A DNA stretch of 21,858 bases, from positions 1-21,858 of the forward strand of contig JARKQO010000596.1 in NCBI GenBank assembly GCA_029974855.1, written 5' to 3'. Positions 15,093 to 21,858 of this stretch are shown piece after piece; the stretch's first letter is position 1; each line of letters begins with the position of its first letter. The position numbers and the translations under genes were made by a program. The DNA is from Eubacteriales bacterium (GTDB lineage: Bacteria > Bacillota_A > Clostridia > Christensenellales > Aristaeellaceae). Under the pieces are notes generated by a model that was given only the letters and a program-made list of their open reading frames with translations, did not search any database and was not told where the DNA came from.

Positions 15093-15743
15093 TCAGATCA
15101 TATTTTCGCTTTCGCGCTTGATCTTTTTGGTAGGCTGCGGCTTGAATTCCTTGGGGGCCGCCTCCGCCTGGGGCTCCCCGGCCGCCTGAAGCTCCTTGCG
15201 CTTTTGGCTCTTTTCCGCAAAGCTCTTCTTTTCGGCCTTGGGCGCCAGGATCATGATCATGTGCCGTCCCTCCAGCAGGGGCCGGCGCTCCACGTTGCCG
15301 TACTCCTGGATGCGGGCGGCAAAGTCCTGCATGATCTTCATGCCGATGTCCGCGTGAGCGATCTGGCGGCCGCGAAAGCGGATGCTGACCTTCACCTTGT
15401 CGCCGTCCTGAAGGAATTTCACGGCGTTCTTGAACTTCGTCTGAACGTCGTTTTCCTCGATGGTGGCGGAAAGCTGCACTTCCTTCAGGGTGACGATGCG
15501 CTGGTTCTTTCGCATATCACGCTCGCGCTTGGACTGCTCGAAGCGGTGCTTGTCATAGTCCATCAGCTTACACACAGGCGGCTGCGCGTTGGGCACGATC
15601 TTCACCAGGTCCAGCCCGGCGGCCTCAGCCTTGTCCATGGCGTCCCTGATGGGCATGATGCCCAACTGTTCACCGTCCGCACCAATCAGGCGGACCTCTC
15701 TGTCGCGGATTTCCTCATTGATCATCGGCTCGTTGATATCCAT
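15093..15743 (-). CDS. infC: Translation initiation factor IF-3
   Basis: IF-3 binds the 30S subunit and checks start codon and initiator tRNA. Both domains are present: N-domain INEEIRDREVRLIGADGEQLG (about 8-28), PPVCKLMDYDKHRFEQ (about 55-70) and the C-domain KVKVSIRFRGRQIAH (about 116-130) with RRPLLEGRHMIMILAP. A tail of about 45 residues rich in Lys, Glu and Pro (from AEKKSFAEKS on) extends beyond the usual end. The annotated ATG 15743 is only 3 bases from the GGGAGG site (15752-15747), while an ATC codon at 15737 sits at ideal distance (9 bases). Since infC in many bacteria starts with AUU, AUC or AUA for autoregulation, the true start may be ATC 15737. Confidence 0.97.
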   Translation of the reverse strand: MDINEPMINEEIRDREVRLIGADGEQLGIMPIRDAMDKAEAAGLDLVKIVPNAQPPVCKLMDYDKHRFEQSKRERDMRKNQRIVTLKEVQLSATIEENDVQTKFKNAVKFLQDGDKVKVSIRFRGRQIAHADIGMKIMQDFAARIQEYGNVERRPLLEGRHMIMILAPKAEKKSFAEKSQKRKELQAAGEPQAEAAPKEFKPQPTKKIKRESENMI

Positions 15744-15787
15744 ACACCTCCCGGTTTATTCAAGGCCGGCGCTTTGGGCACAGGGCA

Positions 15788-15818
15788 CAAAAAAACGCCG
15801 GGCACGCCACCCGCCGCA
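15788..15818 (-). terminator. Attenuator terminator in the infC leader
   Basis: On the minus strand CGGCGGGT and (T)GCCCGGCG form an 8-pair stem with one mismatch around a GGCG loop, followed by TTTTTTT (15795-15789). It lies about 45 bases upstream of the infC start and downstream of the promoter, so it can only act as premature termination of the infC operon. Confidence 0.7.
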
Positions 15819-15897
15819 CAAAACCCCATGGACTCATGTGCCACAACCTGCGCAAAACGGATTCGCGCGGTGAGAAGCGGGCAGCTTCTGCTTACGG
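15789..15897 (-). ncRNA. infC-rpmI-rplT leader, L20-leader-like attenuator RNA
   Basis: From the predicted transcript start near 15897 the leader contains the hairpin AGAAGC-TGCCC-GCTTCT, then CTCACC and GGTTGTGGCAC segments, and ends in the attenuator at 15788-15818. Firmicute infC operons carry such a leader, where L20 binds and stabilises the terminated form. The position between a consensus promoter and infC, together with the terminator, supports this assignment. The match to the L20 leader family was judged by layout, not by a covariance search. Confidence 0.6.
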
Positions 15898-15902
15898 CAG
15901 TT

Positions 15903-15931
15903 ATCATAGCATGAACGCCCGGCAATGTCAA
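15903..15931 (-). promoter_or_regulatory. infC: Consensus sigma-A promoter of infC-rpmI-rplT
   Basis: On the minus strand TTGACA (15931-15926), a 17-base spacer and TATGAT (15908-15903). It lies 29 bases after the stop of the aromatic-exporter-family gene and about 160 bases before infC, leaving room for the regulatory leader. Confidence 0.88.
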
Positions 15932-15960
15932 CACAAAGCTTTGCCGGAAAGGGAAAAAGC

Positions 15961-16611
15961 TCACTCCGCCCCGGGGCCTTGCCTTGGGCCCGGCTCCTCG
16001 GCCTTCTCGTCTCCGCAAAGCCCGCAGGCCTTTTTTACCGCTTCCTCCGGCTCCTCCGCCTTGGAGCCCGGGCCCCGGCCCCCGCCGCCCCCGGCCTTCC
16101 CCTTGGGCCTGGATACGAACCAGTTCACCCCCATGGCCACCAGCACCCCCACGGCGGTTTCCACCACCAGCAGCACCGCAAACAGCAGCGGGTTCTCGGC
16201 CCTTTGCTCCAGCACCACCCCCAGCACCACGATGGCGGCAATGGGCGCCGCCTCCTGAATGCGGCTGAGGCAGCAGATGGAGATGCACAGCATCACCCCC
16301 AGAGCCGCCAGGCCCACCCGCAGCGCCCCGTGGGGATACAGGGTCAGCAAAGCCAGCAGCACCAGCCCCGTGATGCCGCCGATGGCCGTGCCCAGCAGCC
16401 GGTTCACCCCGGTGGACAGGGATTCCCGCTGGGTGGCCTGCATGGTCAGGATGGCCGCGATGCAGGCGTTCAGCGGCGCGTTATAGCCCAGGGCATAGTC
16501 CAGCAGCAGGCAGATCAGCACCGCCAGGCCGGTTTTGCGGGTCCTGGCCCCGAACCGGTACCGCTCCAGAAACCTCCCCATAAACGTCCTGATGGATGTC
16601 CATATTCTCAC
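15961..16611 (-). CDS. Aromatic acid exporter family (ArAE/FUSC-type, DUF939-like) membrane protein
   Basis: This 216-residue integral membrane protein has four to five hydrophobic helices (KTGLAVLICLLLDYALG, NACIAAILTMQ, GTAIGGITGLVLLALLTL, LAALGVMLCISICCLS, AAIVVLGVVLEQ, LLFAVLLVVETAVGVLVAMG). The motif QRESLSTGVNRLLGTAIGG is the conserved cytoplasmic loop of the family, implicated in export of aromatic or other organic anions. A hydrophilic tail of about 50 residues (GGGGGRGPGSKAEEPEE, then CGLCGDE) follows VSRPKGK. GTG 16611 is chosen because AAAGGAG lies 11 bases upstream; the open frame to 16665 runs back into apgM. It starts 38 bases after the apgM stop and shares its transcript. Confidence 0.8.
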   Translation of the reverse strand: MRIWTSIRTFMGRFLERYRFGARTRKTGLAVLICLLLDYALGYNAPLNACIAAILTMQATQRESLSTGVNRLLGTAIGGITGLVLLALLTLYPHGALRVGLAALGVMLCISICCLSRIQEAAPIAAIVVLGVVLEQRAENPLLFAVLLVVETAVGVLVAMGVNWFVSRPKGKAGGGGGRGPGSKAEEPEEAVKKACGLCGDEKAEEPGPRQGPGAE

Positions 16612-16648
16612 GGCAGGCAACACTCCTTTCCTTCCGGGCCCCGCTCCC

Positions 16649-17938
16649 TCAGCGCCCCGTCTCAAAAAGCAAGGGCATCAGCCGGGTCCCGTCCATCAGC
16701 ACGGGCTCGCCCAGCAGCTCCTTTTCGCAGAATTTGCGCCTGGGGGCTTCCCGCCCCAAGGCCAGAGCCTGCCGCACAGTGCGGCTGTCGTAAATGGCAT
16801 AGGGCACGGGGCCCCCGTCGTGGGTGCGGGTGGTGAGCAGCGTGGGATGGTCGCTCAGCAGCAGCAGCCGGAAATCCTCCCCGCTGTCCCAAAGCTTGTC
16901 CAATATCCGGGCCACCACGCGGCTTTCCACGTTCTGGATGGCCTCCAGCTTCCCCGCCAGGTTTCCGGCATGGGCCATCTCGTCCGGGGCCTCCACATGG
17001 ACCGCCGCAAAATCGTCCCCGTCCTCCAGCAAAGCCCGAAGGGCAGCGTCGGCCTTGCCCTCGTAATTGGTGTCCAAATCCCCGTTGGCCCCGGGCACCC
17101 GGGGGGTTTTCAGCCCCGCCAGCGTGGCGATACCCCACACCAAAGGCACCGCGCTGATGACGCTGCCCTCGTGGCCGTACTTGTCCACAAAGCTTTCCAG
17201 CGCTATGGCCGTGGCCGCGCCCCAGGGCCAGATCATGCTGGCCGGCAGCTGGCCCGCCTCCATCCGCCTTTGGTTCACAGGGTGGTCCTTCAGGGCCTCA
17301 TAGCTCAGCAGCATCAGCTGCTCCAAATCCTCCCGCAACCGCCCGACGGCCTCGTCCGAGGTGGTCCGGGTCAGCCTGGGCAGATGGGCCGCCACCGGCT
17401 GGTCCAGCACATTGTGGGGCTCCGTAAGGCCCAAAGCTTCCAGGTCCCGGGCGTCGCTGCGCACCACCCCGATGTGGCGGAAGGTATCCGTCACGGTGAT
17501 CTCCAGGCGGGCCTGCTTCATCCGGACCGCAAAGGGGCCGTCCTTTAGCAGCGCCTCCATCAGCTCCAGGGCTTCCCGGCCATGGATGTTGCCGCCGTTG
17601 TGGCTCCGGATCACCGGCCGGCCGTCCTCCCCGGGCTCCACCGCGCACAGGTTCACCCGGAAGGACAGGCTCCCGGCTGGCAGCGCAACCCCCATCCCGG
17701 CGGCCTCCAGCACGCTGCGGCCCGAATAATGGACCCGGGGATCATAGCCAAAAATGCTGAGGATCGCCGTGTCGCTGCCCGGGGCAACGCCCTGGGGCAC
17801 GGTCAGGGCCCTGCCGCAGTGGCACCCGGCCACCCGGTCAAAAGCGGGCAAAGCCAAAGCCTCCAAAGGGGTGCGCCCCGCCAGCTGCCCCAGGGCCGTA
17901 TCCGCCATGCCATCGCCGATCACCAACACATACTTCAT
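16649..17938 (-). CDS. apgM: Cofactor-independent phosphoglycerate mutase, ApgM (archaeal-type)
   Basis: Alkaline-phosphatase-superfamily enzyme interconverting 3- and 2-phosphoglycerate in glycolysis, 429 residues. MKYVLVIGDGMAD (metal-binding Asp9), APGSDTAILSIFGYDP (about 52-67, with the presumed phosphorylated Ser in GSD), HVEAPDEMAHAGN and LLSDHPTLLTTRTHDGGPVPY supply the two-metal site and match the ApgM subfamily rather than GpmI. ATG 17938 follows GAGGAG at 7 bases and gives the family N-terminus; the longer frame to 18022 is not supported. Some relatives have been proposed to act as homoserine kinases, a possible alternative. It has its own promoter, is divergent from murG, and is followed by the exporter-family gene. 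Confidence 0.92.
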   Translation of the reverse strand: MKYVLVIGDGMADTALGQLAGRTPLEALALPAFDRVAGCHCGRALTVPQGVAPGSDTAILSIFGYDPRVHYSGRSVLEAAGMGVALPAGSLSFRVNLCAVEPGEDGRPVIRSHNGGNIHGREALELMEALLKDGPFAVRMKQARLEITVTDTFRHIGVVRSDARDLEALGLTEPHNVLDQPVAAHLPRLTRTTSDEAVGRLREDLEQLMLLSYEALKDHPVNQRRMEAGQLPASMIWPWGAATAIALESFVDKYGHEGSVISAVPLVWGIATLAGLKTPRVPGANGDLDTNYEGKADAALRALLEDGDDFAAVHVEAPDEMAHAGNLAGKLEAIQNVESRVVARILDKLWDSGEDFRLLLLSDHPTLLTTRTHDGGPVPYAIYDSRTVRQALALGREAPRRKFCEKELLGEPVLMDGTRLMPLLFETGR

Positions 17939-18004
17939 GCAAGCACTCCTCTTCAGCCGCGCCTCAGCGCCCGGAGGGCCAACCGCCGCCCGCAGCCTTC
18001 TCCC

Positions 18005-18033
18005 AGTATACCTCCAAAGCAAGGCGGTTTCAA
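18005..18033 (-). promoter_or_regulatory. apgM: Sigma-A promoter of apgM
   Basis: On the minus strand TTGAAA (18033-18028), a 17-base spacer and TATACT (18010-18005), about 67 bases before the apgM ATG. It is back to back with the murG promoter less than 100 bases away. Confidence 0.8.
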
Positions 18034-18093
18034 CCCCGGGTGCCAGGCCGCCCGTTCCCCCCTTCCTCCCCCTGTGCTAATCTTGCAAAATTA

Positions 18094-18102
18094 TGGTATA
18101 CT
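18094..18102 (+). promoter_or_regulatory. murG: Extended -10 promoter element for murG
   Basis: TATACT (18097-18102) preceded by TGG gives an extended -10 box. No good -35 lies 16-18 bases upstream; TTGCAA at 18083-18088 is too close (8 bases) to serve as one. It precedes a leader of about 95 bases with several GC hairpins before the murG start. Confidence 0.5.
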
Positions 18103-18205
18103 ACCCTGTGCGGGCTTTTTTGCCCAAAACCCCGGGCGGTTTCCGGGCTTGCCGGCCTTCCCGGCGCGCTGCGCGCCTCCAAATCCTTTTTATCAGGAGC
18201 CTTTC

Positions 18206-19306
18206 ATGACCCAATCGCCCTCTTTCCCCAAACGGCGCATCGTGCTCACCGGCGGCGGCACCGCCGGGCATGTGACGCCCCATGTGAGCCTGATCCCCAA
18301 GCTGAAAGCCCAGGGGTATGAGATTCACTACATCGGCACCCGGAACGGCATCGAGCGGGGCATGATCGCCTCCATCCCCGGCGTCACCTACCATGTGGTG
18401 CAAAGCGGGAAGCTGCGCCGCTATTTCAGCGTCCAAAACTTTACGGACCCCTTCCGGGTGCTCTGGGGCGCGTGGCAAAGCATCCGCCTGATGCGGCGGC
18501 TGCGGCCCCAGGTCTGCTTTTCCAAGGGGGGCTTTGTGAGCGTGCCTGTGGTATTTGGGGCCTGGCTGTGCCATGTGCCCGCCGTTTGCCATGAAAGCGA
18601 CTTTTCTCCGGGCCTGGCCAACCGCATCTGCGCCCGCTTTGCCAGCCGGGTGGCCACCACCTTCCCGGAGTGCGCCCGGGCCCTGGGCCCCAAGGCGGTG
18701 ATGACCGGCACCCCCCTCCGGCCGGAGCTGTTTGCCGGCAGCCGGGCGGCGGGCCTGGCCCTGGCGGGCTTTTCCGGCGGCAAGCCGGTGCTGCTGATGA
18801 CCGGGGGCAGCCTGGGGGCCCAAAGCGTCAACCACTGCCTGCGGCAGATCCTCCCCTCCTTGCTGCCTTTGATGGATGTGATCCACCTGTGCGGCAAGGG
18901 CAACCTGGAGCCCTCCCTGGAGCAAACCCCGGGGTATTGGCAGAGGGAATTTCTCTCCGCCGAGCTGCCCGACGCTTTGGCCGCCGCGGATATCGTTCTC
19001 AGCCGGGCCGGGGCCAATACCCTCTGCGAGCTGGTGGCCCTCCAAAAGCCCATGCTGCTGATCCCCTATCCCCGGGGCGCTTCCCGGGGGGACCAGATTC
19101 AAAACGCCCTCAGCTACCAAAAGCAGGGTCTGGCCCAGGTGCTGCCCCAGGAGAACATGACCCCCACCTCCCTCCTCCAGGCCCTGCTCCATCTGCTGAA
19201 AACCAAAGATACGCTGCTTCGCGCCCTGAAGGACTATCCGGCCCGGGACGGCACACAGGCTGTGCTGGATTTGATCCAGGAGGTCCAGGAGGAGCGGCCC
19301 CGGTAA
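18206..19306 (+). CDS. murG: MurG-family UDP-GlcNAc glycosyltransferase
   Basis: GT28 family enzyme, 366 residues; MurG adds GlcNAc to lipid I on the inner membrane face to form lipid II. The N-terminal glycine loop LTGGGTAGHVTPH (14-26), the SKGGFVSVPVV motif, TGGSLGAQSVN of the C-terminal domain, SRAGANTLCE and the PRGASRGDQIQNA segment are present. The usual MurG HEQNxxPG segment reads HESDFSPGLANR here, a variant seen in a MurG-like subgroup, so lipid II synthesis is likely but a paralogous role is possible. ATG 18206 has CAGGAGC 5 bases upstream; the open frame extending to 17582 runs through apgM and its promoter and is not real. It is not in a division/cell-wall (dcw) cluster here. Confidence 0.88.
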   Translation: MTQSPSFPKRRIVLTGGGTAGHVTPHVSLIPKLKAQGYEIHYIGTRNGIERGMIASIPGVTYHVVQSGKLRRYFSVQNFTDPFRVLWGAWQSIRLMRRLRPQVCFSKGGFVSVPVVFGAWLCHVPAVCHESDFSPGLANRICARFASRVATTFPECARALGPKAVMTGTPLRPELFAGSRAAGLALAGFSGGKPVLLMTGGSLGAQSVNHCLRQILPSLLPLMDVIHLCGKGNLEPSLEQTPGYWQREFLSAELPDALAAADIVLSRAGANTLCELVALQKPMLLIPYPRGASRGDQIQNALSYQKQGLAQVLPQENMTPTSLLQALLHLLKTKDTLLRALKDYPARDGTQAVLDLIQEVQEERPR

Positions 19307-19315
19307 GCTCCAGGG

Positions 19316-19349
19316 AAATGTTACGGCCAAATGTTACAATCTGATTACA
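19316..19349 (+). promoter_or_regulatory. Tandem TTAC(A) repeats upstream of the DUF3048 promoter
   Basis: AAATGTTAC occurs at 19316-19324 and again at 19329-19337, and a third TTACA is at 19345-19349 directly before the -35 box. Spacings are 13 and 11 bases. Direct repeats with near-helical spacing next to -35 are typical of OmpR/PhoB-type response regulators (for example WalR or PhoP). The regulator is unknown. Confidence 0.45.
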
Positions 19350-19378
19350 TTGACAACTTATTTCCATTCAATTATAAT
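19350..19378 (+). promoter_or_regulatory. Perfect consensus sigma-A promoter of the DUF3048 gene
   Basis: TTGACA (19350-19355), a 17-base spacer and TATAAT (19373-19378): every consensus base is present, in an AT-rich island. The start codon lies about 65 bases downstream of the expected transcript start. Confidence 0.92.
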
Positions 19379-19450
19379 TATGGATAGCGTATCCCGCACT
19401 TCACTCCGCCCCGGCGGCATCCGCATCATTGGTAGGAGGTTGTCACTCTC

Positions 19451-20635
19451 ATGAAAAGAATTGCTTCCTTTCTTCTCGTGGTGGTCCTACTGGTCTCAGG
19501 CCTGGGCTCGGCCCTGGCTGCCACCAAAGTCCCGGCGAATAAATACTCCCTTCCCCTGGAAGGGAAGGTACTGCAGAACATTGCCGACCGGGGCGTCAAG
19601 CCCCAGGGTGACTCCGGCCGCCACATCATGATCCCCGGGGAAAGCCCCACCACCGGCCTGCCCTGGTCGGGGGACTACCTGCCCATGATCGTGCAGATCA
19701 GCAACCCCGAGGGCAGCGTGAAGATCAACGGAAAGACCGTGAAGTCCGCGGGCATCGGCGAGAGGGCTCCCTGGAGCGGCCAATACGCCGACATCGTCTT
19801 TGAAGGCATCCTCTACCGCACCGGCGCCACCCGTATCTCCTTCCTGTTCAGCGATTCCTTCGCGGAGAACCAACCCGAAAGCGTGGGCCCCGTGCGTTCC
19901 GCCCGCATCGGGCACGTGCTGCTGCGGGAGGAATGGGAATCCGGCTTCGTGTACGCCGGAGGCCCCCGCAGAGAGGATAACAACATCCGGGCGCTCTTCG
20001 CCGAAACCGGAGCCGACGAGAAGGGCGTGCTCTTCGACATGCTCTCGGGCAGCTGGAAAGACCTGAAAAACCGGGTCCAGGGCGTCAAAGCGCCGGACAA
20101 CTACAACGCCAACCTGCTGGGCCTGCGCCAGCAGATTCCCGCCACCTACATCGCCACCCCCCGCCCCTTCCTCTTTTCCGACGAAAGCCCCTACACCCAG
20201 GGCTACGAGTATGCCAGCACCATCAACCTGGACTGGGGCGACAAAAAATACATCTCCCACTTCTACTATGACGAGGCCGAGAACCTCTACCTGCGCTACA
20301 GCGGCGACGCCCCCTACATGACCTTTGCCTCCGTGGAGGACCGCAGCGACGAGAACCAGGAGCAGATGTCCTTCGCCAACGTGATCATCCAGCGGGTCCA
20401 CTACGATTATGTGAACAACAACAAGATCATGCCCGACATGCAGGCCATCGGCCAGGGCAACGCGGACATCTTCATCGGCGGCCGCTACATCCCCGGCTAC
20501 TGGGTGCGCAAGTCCATCACCGAGCCCACCGTGTTCTATGATGATAAGGGCACCGAGATCCTGCTAACCCGGGGCAAGACCTTCATCGCCCACTTCCCGC
20601 CGGAAAGCCTGCTGACCTTCACCGGCATCGAGTAA
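19451..20635 (+). CDS. Secreted DUF3048 (YerB-like) protein
   Basis: This exported protein of 394 residues belongs to DUF3048, the family of Bacillus YerB, whose function is not established. A signal peptide is clear (MKRI, hydrophobic core to about residue 20, predicted cut after ALA at 23); unlike YerB there is no lipobox cysteine, so it may be released or held by the uncleaved helix. The family motif ESVGPVRSARIGH lies near 141-153, with IVQISNPEG and DIVFEGILYRTGATR before it. The C-terminal domain includes FANVIIQRV and GRYIPGYWVRKS. TAGGAGG sits 11 bases before ATG 19451. It is a single-gene unit with a perfect promoter, tandem upstream repeats and a strong terminator, suggesting high or strongly regulated expression. 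Confidence 0.88.
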   Translation: MKRIASFLLVVVLLVSGLGSALAATKVPANKYSLPLEGKVLQNIADRGVKPQGDSGRHIMIPGESPTTGLPWSGDYLPMIVQISNPEGSVKINGKTVKSAGIGERAPWSGQYADIVFEGILYRTGATRISFLFSDSFAENQPESVGPVRSARIGHVLLREEWESGFVYAGGPRREDNNIRALFAETGADEKGVLFDMLSGSWKDLKNRVQGVKAPDNYNANLLGLRQQIPATYIATPRPFLFSDESPYTQGYEYASTINLDWGDKKYISHFYYDEAENLYLRYSGDAPYMTFASVEDRSDENQEQMSFANVIIQRVHYDYVNNNKIMPDMQAIGQGNADIFIGGRYIPGYWVRKSITEPTVFYDDKGTEILLTRGKTFIAHFPPESLLTFTGIE

Positions 20636-20654
20636 GGCCCTTTACGCCACCTCC

Positions 20655-20688
20655 CCCGGGGAACTTGCTTCCCCGGGTTTTTGTTTTT
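20655..20688 (+). terminator. Intrinsic terminator after the DUF3048 gene
   Basis: CCCGGGGAA (20655-20663) pairs perfectly with TTCCCCGGG (20669-20677) around CTTGC, followed by TTTTTGTTTTT. It lies 19 bases after the stop codon. Confidence 0.95.
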
Positions 20689-20720
20689 CCGCCCTTGTTT
20701 TGGCAGCTTTGAACAAAGCA

Positions 20721-20749
20721 TTGCAACAGGGCCGCAAAACCGCTATAAT
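20721..20749 (+). promoter_or_regulatory. Sigma-A promoter of the membrane-protein gene
   Basis: TTGCAA (20721-20726), a 17-base spacer and TATAAT (20744-20749), about 48 bases before the start of transcription-unit gene 20804. Confidence 0.85.
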
Positions 20750-20803
20750 AAATTTGTATGCGGTCCGGTCCCCCGATCTGTCTTTGGGAAGGAAGGAAGC
20801 CCT

Positions 20804-21858
20804 ATGGAAAAAACCACGCCGGGTCTTCGCCAGCAAAACCCGTTGGTGTTCTACCTTCACACGCTGCTGTATATGCTCATGGCGCTGCTTGTTCGGATCA
20901 TCACCTTCGCGCCCTTGGCCACCCTGTTTATCCCCAGCGACCTCCCCTTCTGGCCCTGGCTCTCCTTGCTTTGCCCCCTGCTGTTTTTCTTTTTGCTTTT
21001 GCCCTGGCGCTTCTCCTTTGCCCAGGCCCTGGTGCAAAACGGCCCGCCCCGCCGCTTTGGCCTTGGCGCCGCCTTCCGTCTGGACCAGTATGGGGAAAAG
21101 CTTTGGCGGAGCTTTGTCCATTTCCTCAGCGTGCTGAAATGGTGCCTGCCCTTGGCCCTGTACGGGCTGTATGGCTATTCCCTCAAGGACCTGGGTCTTA
21201 GCGATATTATGGACCAGCTCACCCATCTGGGTCTGGGGGCGGGGGATGTGGTCTCTAAGGTGGTTACCTTCCTGCGGGGCCTCTTTGGCAACATCACCCC
21301 CCTGGAAATCCAGGGCGGATGGGCTGAAGGCCTGATGGCCCTGGGGGCGTTCTTGCTCCTGCTGCTGCTGGTGATCGCCGTGGGCGTGATGCGCAACAGC
21401 GCCACCCGCTATGTGTGGGCCTATGCCTCCCGGTACCATCGCAATCCCTCCAGCGAAAACCGCCGCCGGGTGAAAAACCGCCGCTGGGCCCAGCTGGGCT
21501 TCGCCCTTGTGAACCTGCTGCTGTGGGCCCCCTTCCTGGCGGGCCTGAGCGTTGTCTTCTCCGGGGGGCTGCCCGCCGACCTGTCCAGCCAGTTCCTCCT
21601 CCTCCTGAGCGGCCAGCCGATGGATATGTCCTTCCTGACCCAGAAGATCGGGCATCTGCTTCTGGTCTTTTTCCTGCTCTACCTGCCCCTTTTGCCCCTG
21701 CGCCGGAGGATCACCGCCTTCTTCGCCACCAAATCCATCCACTTTGTCCAGCCCTCTCCCCTGAGCGGTCCGGGGGGCTCCAAATCGGAACCCGCAGGAG
21801 CCGCCACCCCACCCTCGGGCTATGCCTCCCTCCAGGAGGAGGACGAGGTGGGCCTGCC
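20804..21858 (+). CDS. Polytopic membrane protein of unknown function (partial, runs off the window)
   Basis: The frame from ATG 20804 (MEKTTPGLRQQNPLVFYLH) stays open for 351 codons to the window end. AAGGAAGGAAG lies about 4 bases upstream and a good promoter about 55 bases upstream. Six hydrophobic segments are visible, near residues 20-44, 47-66, 107-124, 181-203, 232-255 and 283-300, with a basic loop HRNPSSENRRRVKNRRW between the fourth and fifth. After the last helix (LLPLRRRI) comes a hydrophilic Pro/Ser/Gly-rich tail that ends with acidic residues (LQEEDEVGL). I do not recognise the family. The segment spacing does not resemble a common transporter, and a role in envelope or stress functions is only a guess from neighbours. 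Confidence 0.82.
   Translation, partial: MEKTTPGLRQQNPLVFYLHTLLYMLMALLVRIITFAPLATLFIPSDLPFWPWLSLLCPLLFFFLLLPWRFSFAQALVQNGPPRRFGLGAAFRLDQYGEKLWRSFVHFLSVLKWCLPLALYGLYGYSLKDLGLSDIMDQLTHLGLGAGDVVSKVVTFLRGLFGNITPLEIQGGWAEGLMALGAFLLLLLLVIAVGVMRNSATRYVWAYASRYHRNPSSENRRRVKNRRWAQLGFALVNLLLWAPFLAGLSVVFSGGLPADLSSQFLLLLSGQPMDMSFLTQKIGHLLLVFFLLYLPLLPLRRRITAFFATKSIHFVQPSPLSGPGGSKSEPAGAATPPSGYASLQEEDEVGL

Noticed and set aside
18083..18102. TTGCAA plus TATACT as a standard murG promoter
   Set aside because: The spacer is only 8 bases; only the extended -10 element is kept.
17582..18205. Extension of the murG frame upstream to 17582
   Set aside because: It runs antisense through apgM and through the apgM and murG promoters; ATG 18206 has a proper ribosome binding site and the MurG N-terminus.
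1..21858. CRISPR arrays, tRNA or rRNA genes, transposases
   Set aside because: No regularly spaced repeats, no cloverleaf-like sequence and no transposase or integrase motifs were found on either strand.

Overview
The window is GC-rich chromosomal DNA from a bacterium. The gene content (infC-rpmI-rplT with an attenuator-like leader, a YerB-type DUF3048 protein, an LCP protein, a NatAB-type ABC pair, archaeal-type ApgM) and strong AGGAGG-type ribosome binding sites fit an anaerobic, high-GC member of the Firmicutes (Clostridia). This is inferred from family distribution, not from a marker search. No tRNA, rRNA, CRISPR array or transposase was seen.

Region 1 (1-8198, + strand) is one tight operon whose promoter lies upstream of the window. 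It holds the end of an unidentified gene, a GlpA-like FAD oxidoreductase with a C-terminal [2Fe-2S] domain, a second FAD/NAD oxidoreductase (GlpB/HcnB-like), a four-cysteine DUF1667 protein, a FGGY-family carbohydrate kinase, an FAD oxidase of the alkyl-dihydroxyacetonephosphate synthase (AGPS) family, and a DUF362 protein. Together they suggest phosphorylation of a small polyol or sugar, flavin oxidation with electrons passed over Fe-S carriers, and a further flavoenzyme step on a DHAP-like product. The exact pathway is unknown, and this is the most interesting part of the window.

Region 2 (8199-9857, + strand) carries an LCP (LytR-CpsA-Psr) cell-wall protein behind a hairpin/T-run leader, and a Nudix hydrolase. 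A terminator-like hairpin separates them from the convergent minus-strand genes.

Region 3 (9921-14167, - strand) is accessory in character: a small Cro/C1-type regulator, an orphan protein flanked by a 30-bp imperfect direct repeat, a NatAB-like ABC exporter, and a second orphan protein with its own promoter and a strong terminator. The two orphan genes and the regulator look more AT-rich than their neighbours.

Region 4 (14354-17938, - strand) is core: rplT, rpmI and infC with a consensus promoter and an L20-type leader/attenuator, then an aromatic-acid-exporter-family membrane protein and the phosphoglycerate mutase apgM with its own promoter.

Region 5 (18097-21858, + strand), divergent from apgM, holds a MurG-family glycosyltransferase, a secreted DUF3048 protein behind a perfect consensus promoter with tandem TTACA repeats, and a polytopic membrane protein of unknown function that runs off the window end.
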